From Muricomes sp. (GTDB taxonomy: Bacteria; Bacillota; Clostridia; Lachnospirales; Lachnospiraceae), in assembly GCA_020024675.1 (NCBI GenBank), contig JAHHTM010000078.1:1-6292 (forward strand): a stretch of DNA of 6,292 nucleotides, read 5' to 3'. Positions 4,580 to 6,292 of this stretch are shown piece by piece. The translations under genes were made by a program, and so were the position numbers. The notes beneath the pieces were generated by a model that was not told where the DNA came from, did no database searches, and was given only the letters and a program-made list of their open reading frames with translations. Every line of letters starts with the position of its first letter. The stretch's first letter is position 1.

Positions 4580-6211
4580 ATGAAAAATTTTACACCGGAG
4601 CTATTGCTTTCTCTAAAGCACTACTCCAAAAATGATTTTATGAAAGATATCGTTTCAGGTATCATTGTAGCAATCATTGCATTGCCACTTTCTATTGCTC
4701 TTGCACTGGCATCAGGTGTTTCGCCTGAGCAAGGTCTTTACACTGCCATCATAGCAGGTTTTGTCATTTCTGTTCTTGGAGGAAGTAAAGTTCAGATTGC
4801 CGGACCAACTGCTGCTTTTGCTACAATTGTTGCCGGCATCGTTGCCAGAAATGGAATGGATGGTCTTGCAGTTGCTACAATTCTAGCCGGCATTATACTT
4901 ATAATCATGGGACTTTTTAAGATGGGAAGCCTGATCAAATTTATTCCAAGCACGATTACCCTCGGATTTACTGCCGGAATCGCTGTTACAATCGTAATTG
5001 GACAATTGAAAGATTTCCTCGGACTTACTTTTAAAAATGCTCCAATTGAAACAATGGATAAATTAAAAGAAGTTTCATCCTGTATCAACACAACTAATTT
5101 CTCAGCATTGCTTATCGGATGTATTGCTCTTGTCATTTTAATCTTCTGGCCAAAAGTTTCAAAGAAAATCCCATCATCTCTGATTGCTGTTATTGCTACA
5201 GCTATACTGGTAAAAGTATTACAAATGCCTGTCAATACAATTGGAGATCTATATACAATTTCAAGTACACCACCACATTTCCAAATGCCTGAGTTTTCTT
5301 TCAGCACAATATCCGCTGTATTACCAGACGCATTTACAATTGCTATACTTGCAGCCATTGAATCTTTACTTTCTGCAGTTGTTGCTGATGAAATGATCGG
5401 AAGCACACATAATTCAAATACAGAATTGATTGCACAAGGTGCCGGAAATGCCGCTTCCGCTCTCTTTGGCGGAATTCCTGCTACAGGAGCTATTGCTCGT
5501 ACTGCTGCAAACATCAAAAATGGAGGTCGTTCTCCTATTGCCGGAATCGTACATGCCATTACACTTTTTCTTGTGCTAATTCTCTTAATGCCATATGCTG
5601 CTCTGATCCCAATGCCTTGTATCGCAGCTGTTCTTTTCCAAGTTGCCTACAATATGAGTGGCTGGCGTACTGTAGTAAAAACAATTCGCACATCTCCAAA
5701 AAGTGATATTGCTGTGCTTCTTACTACTTTCTTCCTGACTGTAATCTTTGATCTTGTTCTTGCCATTGGTGTTGGTATGACACTTTCCTGTCTGCTCTTT
5801 ATGAAACGTATGGCTGATGTATCCGATTTCACAGAATGGGAATATGTAGGTGATTCAAACAATAAAAAGGCTTATCTTAAAGATGTACCAGATCATGTTA
5901 TGGTATATGAAATGATCGGACCAATGTTTTTTGGTGCTGTAGACAAAATTCCTCATATCTGTGACAATCATGGAAAAACACTTTTAATTCTTCGTATGAA
6001 AGGTGTTCCGGCTCTTGATGTCACTGCATTAAATGGACTGACTGTTTTCTGGAAAGAATGTAAGGATCTTGGAATCAGAGTTATTTTTTCTCACGTAAAT
6101 CAGCAGCCAATGTCAGTATTTCGAAAAGCAAAATTTGACAAACTTGTTGGAGAAGAGAATTTTCAACCTAATATTACCGAAGCAATTAAGGTTGCAATGA
6201 ATGAAAAATAA
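4580..6211 (+). CDS. SulP-family (SLC26-type) anion transporter with STAS domain
   Basis: This 543-residue inner-membrane transporter has the usual SulP length. The N-terminal signature covers TM1-TM2 (about 24-67: SGIIVAIIALPLSIALA, then SPEQGLYTAIIAG). TM3 carries GSKVQIAGPTAAF (68-80), which lies at the anion-binding half-helix region in the family. The TM8 region has E261-S262 in ESLLSAVVADEM (261-272), followed by HNSNTELIAQG (277-287) and GGIPATGAIART (297-308). About 12-14 hydrophobic segments end near residue 408. The cytoplasmic STAS domain runs from about 435 to 543, with VYEMIGPMFFGAVDKI at its start and the conserved D480-V-T482 turn. Family substrates include sulfate, bicarbonate, dicarboxylates and other anions; the sequence does not decide between them, so sulP or cysP-like naming is avoided. 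It is transcribed away from hypB and appears monocistronic. The start at 4580 is set by GAGGGGG upstream and gives MKNFTPELL, a normal SulP N-terminus. Confidence 0.93.
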   Translation: MKNFTPELLLSLKHYSKNDFMKDIVSGIIVAIIALPLSIALALASGVSPEQGLYTAIIAGFVISVLGGSKVQIAGPTAAFATIVAGIVARNGMDGLAVATILAGIILIIMGLFKMGSLIKFIPSTITLGFTAGIAVTIVIGQLKDFLGLTFKNAPIETMDKLKEVSSCINTTNFSALLIGCIALVILIFWPKVSKKIPSSLIAVIATAILVKVLQMPVNTIGDLYTISSTPPHFQMPEFSFSTISAVLPDAFTIAILAAIESLLSAVVADEMIGSTHNSNTELIAQGAGNAASALFGGIPATGAIARTAANIKNGGRSPIAGIVHAITLFLVLILLMPYAALIPMPCIAAVLFQVAYNMSGWRTVVKTIRTSPKSDIAVLLTTFFLTVIFDLVLAIGVGMTLSCLLFMKRMADVSDFTEWEYVGDSNNKKAYLKDVPDHVMVYEMIGPMFFGAVDKIPHICDNHGKTLLILRMKGVPALDVTALNGLTVFWKECKDLGIRVIFSHVNQQPMSVFRKAKFDKLVGEENFQPNITEAIKVAMNEK

Positions 6212-6212
6212 C

Positions 6213-6240
6213 ATTGGCAGCATTTAATTTTGCTGACAAT
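6213..6240 (+). terminator. Weak hairpin after the SulP gene
   Basis: ATTG (6213-6216) pairs with CAAT (6237-6240), and CAGCA (6218-6222) with TGCTG (6231-6235), with one G-A mismatch and a TTTAATTT loop. It begins two bases after the stop codon. No U-tract follows, so it is more likely a 3' stabilising hairpin or a poor terminator than an efficient one. Confidence 0.4.
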
Positions 6241-6266
6241 TCTAACGCACACGCTTTCCATTGCAT

Positions 6267-6292
6267 AAAAAAAGGTACGATACAATTCCGTT
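6267..6292. terminator. Possible left arm of a terminator cut by the window edge
   Basis: An A7 tract (6267-6273) is followed at once by GGTACGATAC (6274-6283). This is the same layout as the left arm of the bidirectional terminator at 477-514 (A-tract then GC-bearing arm). The complementary arm followed by T residues would lie just past 6292. This is inference from one arm only. Confidence 0.3.

Noticed and set aside
4792..5559. 255-residue open frame antisense to the SulP gene
   Set aside because: It lies wholly opposite a clear transporter gene, has no recognisable domain, and is a by-product of codon bias in the real gene.

Overview
The window comes from a low-GC Gram-positive anaerobe, most likely a gut Clostridia/Lachnospiraceae-type bacterium. 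This rests on the AT-rich sequence, strong AAGGAGG/AAAGGAG ribosome-binding sites, a heavily Fe-S-loaded and presumably oxygen-sensitive redox enzyme, and the overall look of the proteins. The species cannot be fixed from the sequence alone.

Layout: (1) At the left edge, a plus-strand small heat-shock protein gene (50-469) ends at a near-perfect bidirectional hairpin terminator (477-514). (2) A compact three-gene minus-strand operon follows on the other side of that terminator. It reads from right to left hypB (4273-3602), an 890-residue multi-domain Fe-S/flavin oxidoreductase (3564-892) and hypA (868-527), with gaps of only 37 and 23 bases and a good Shine-Dalgarno site before each gene. (3) A 306-base AT-rich intergenic region (4274-4579) carries divergent promoter candidates. 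(4) A plus-strand SulP-family anion transporter with a C-terminal STAS domain (4580-6211) is followed by 81 bases containing a weak hairpin and what looks like the left arm of a terminator cut by the window edge.

How the genes may work together: HypA and HypB are the nickel-insertion pair of NiFe-hydrogenase maturation (HypB a GTPase, HypA a Ni/Zn metallochaperone). Here they flank one large redox gene instead of sitting beside hypC-F or hydrogenase subunits. The redox protein joins, in order, a predicted winged-helix-like domain, an unusual Cys-rich metal-binding region, a [4Fe-4S] ferredoxin motif, a GltD/NfnB-type FAD and NAD(P)H module, and a second ferredoxin-like segment. The most interesting hypothesis in this window is that hypB-oxidoreductase-hypA is a self-contained unit, in which the oxidoreductase either receives nickel or supplies electrons to a nickel enzyme encoded elsewhere. 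The small heat-shock protein and the transporter look like independent neighbours, although the transporter is divergently transcribed from the hyp operon. No mobile elements, tRNA, rRNA or CRISPR were seen.
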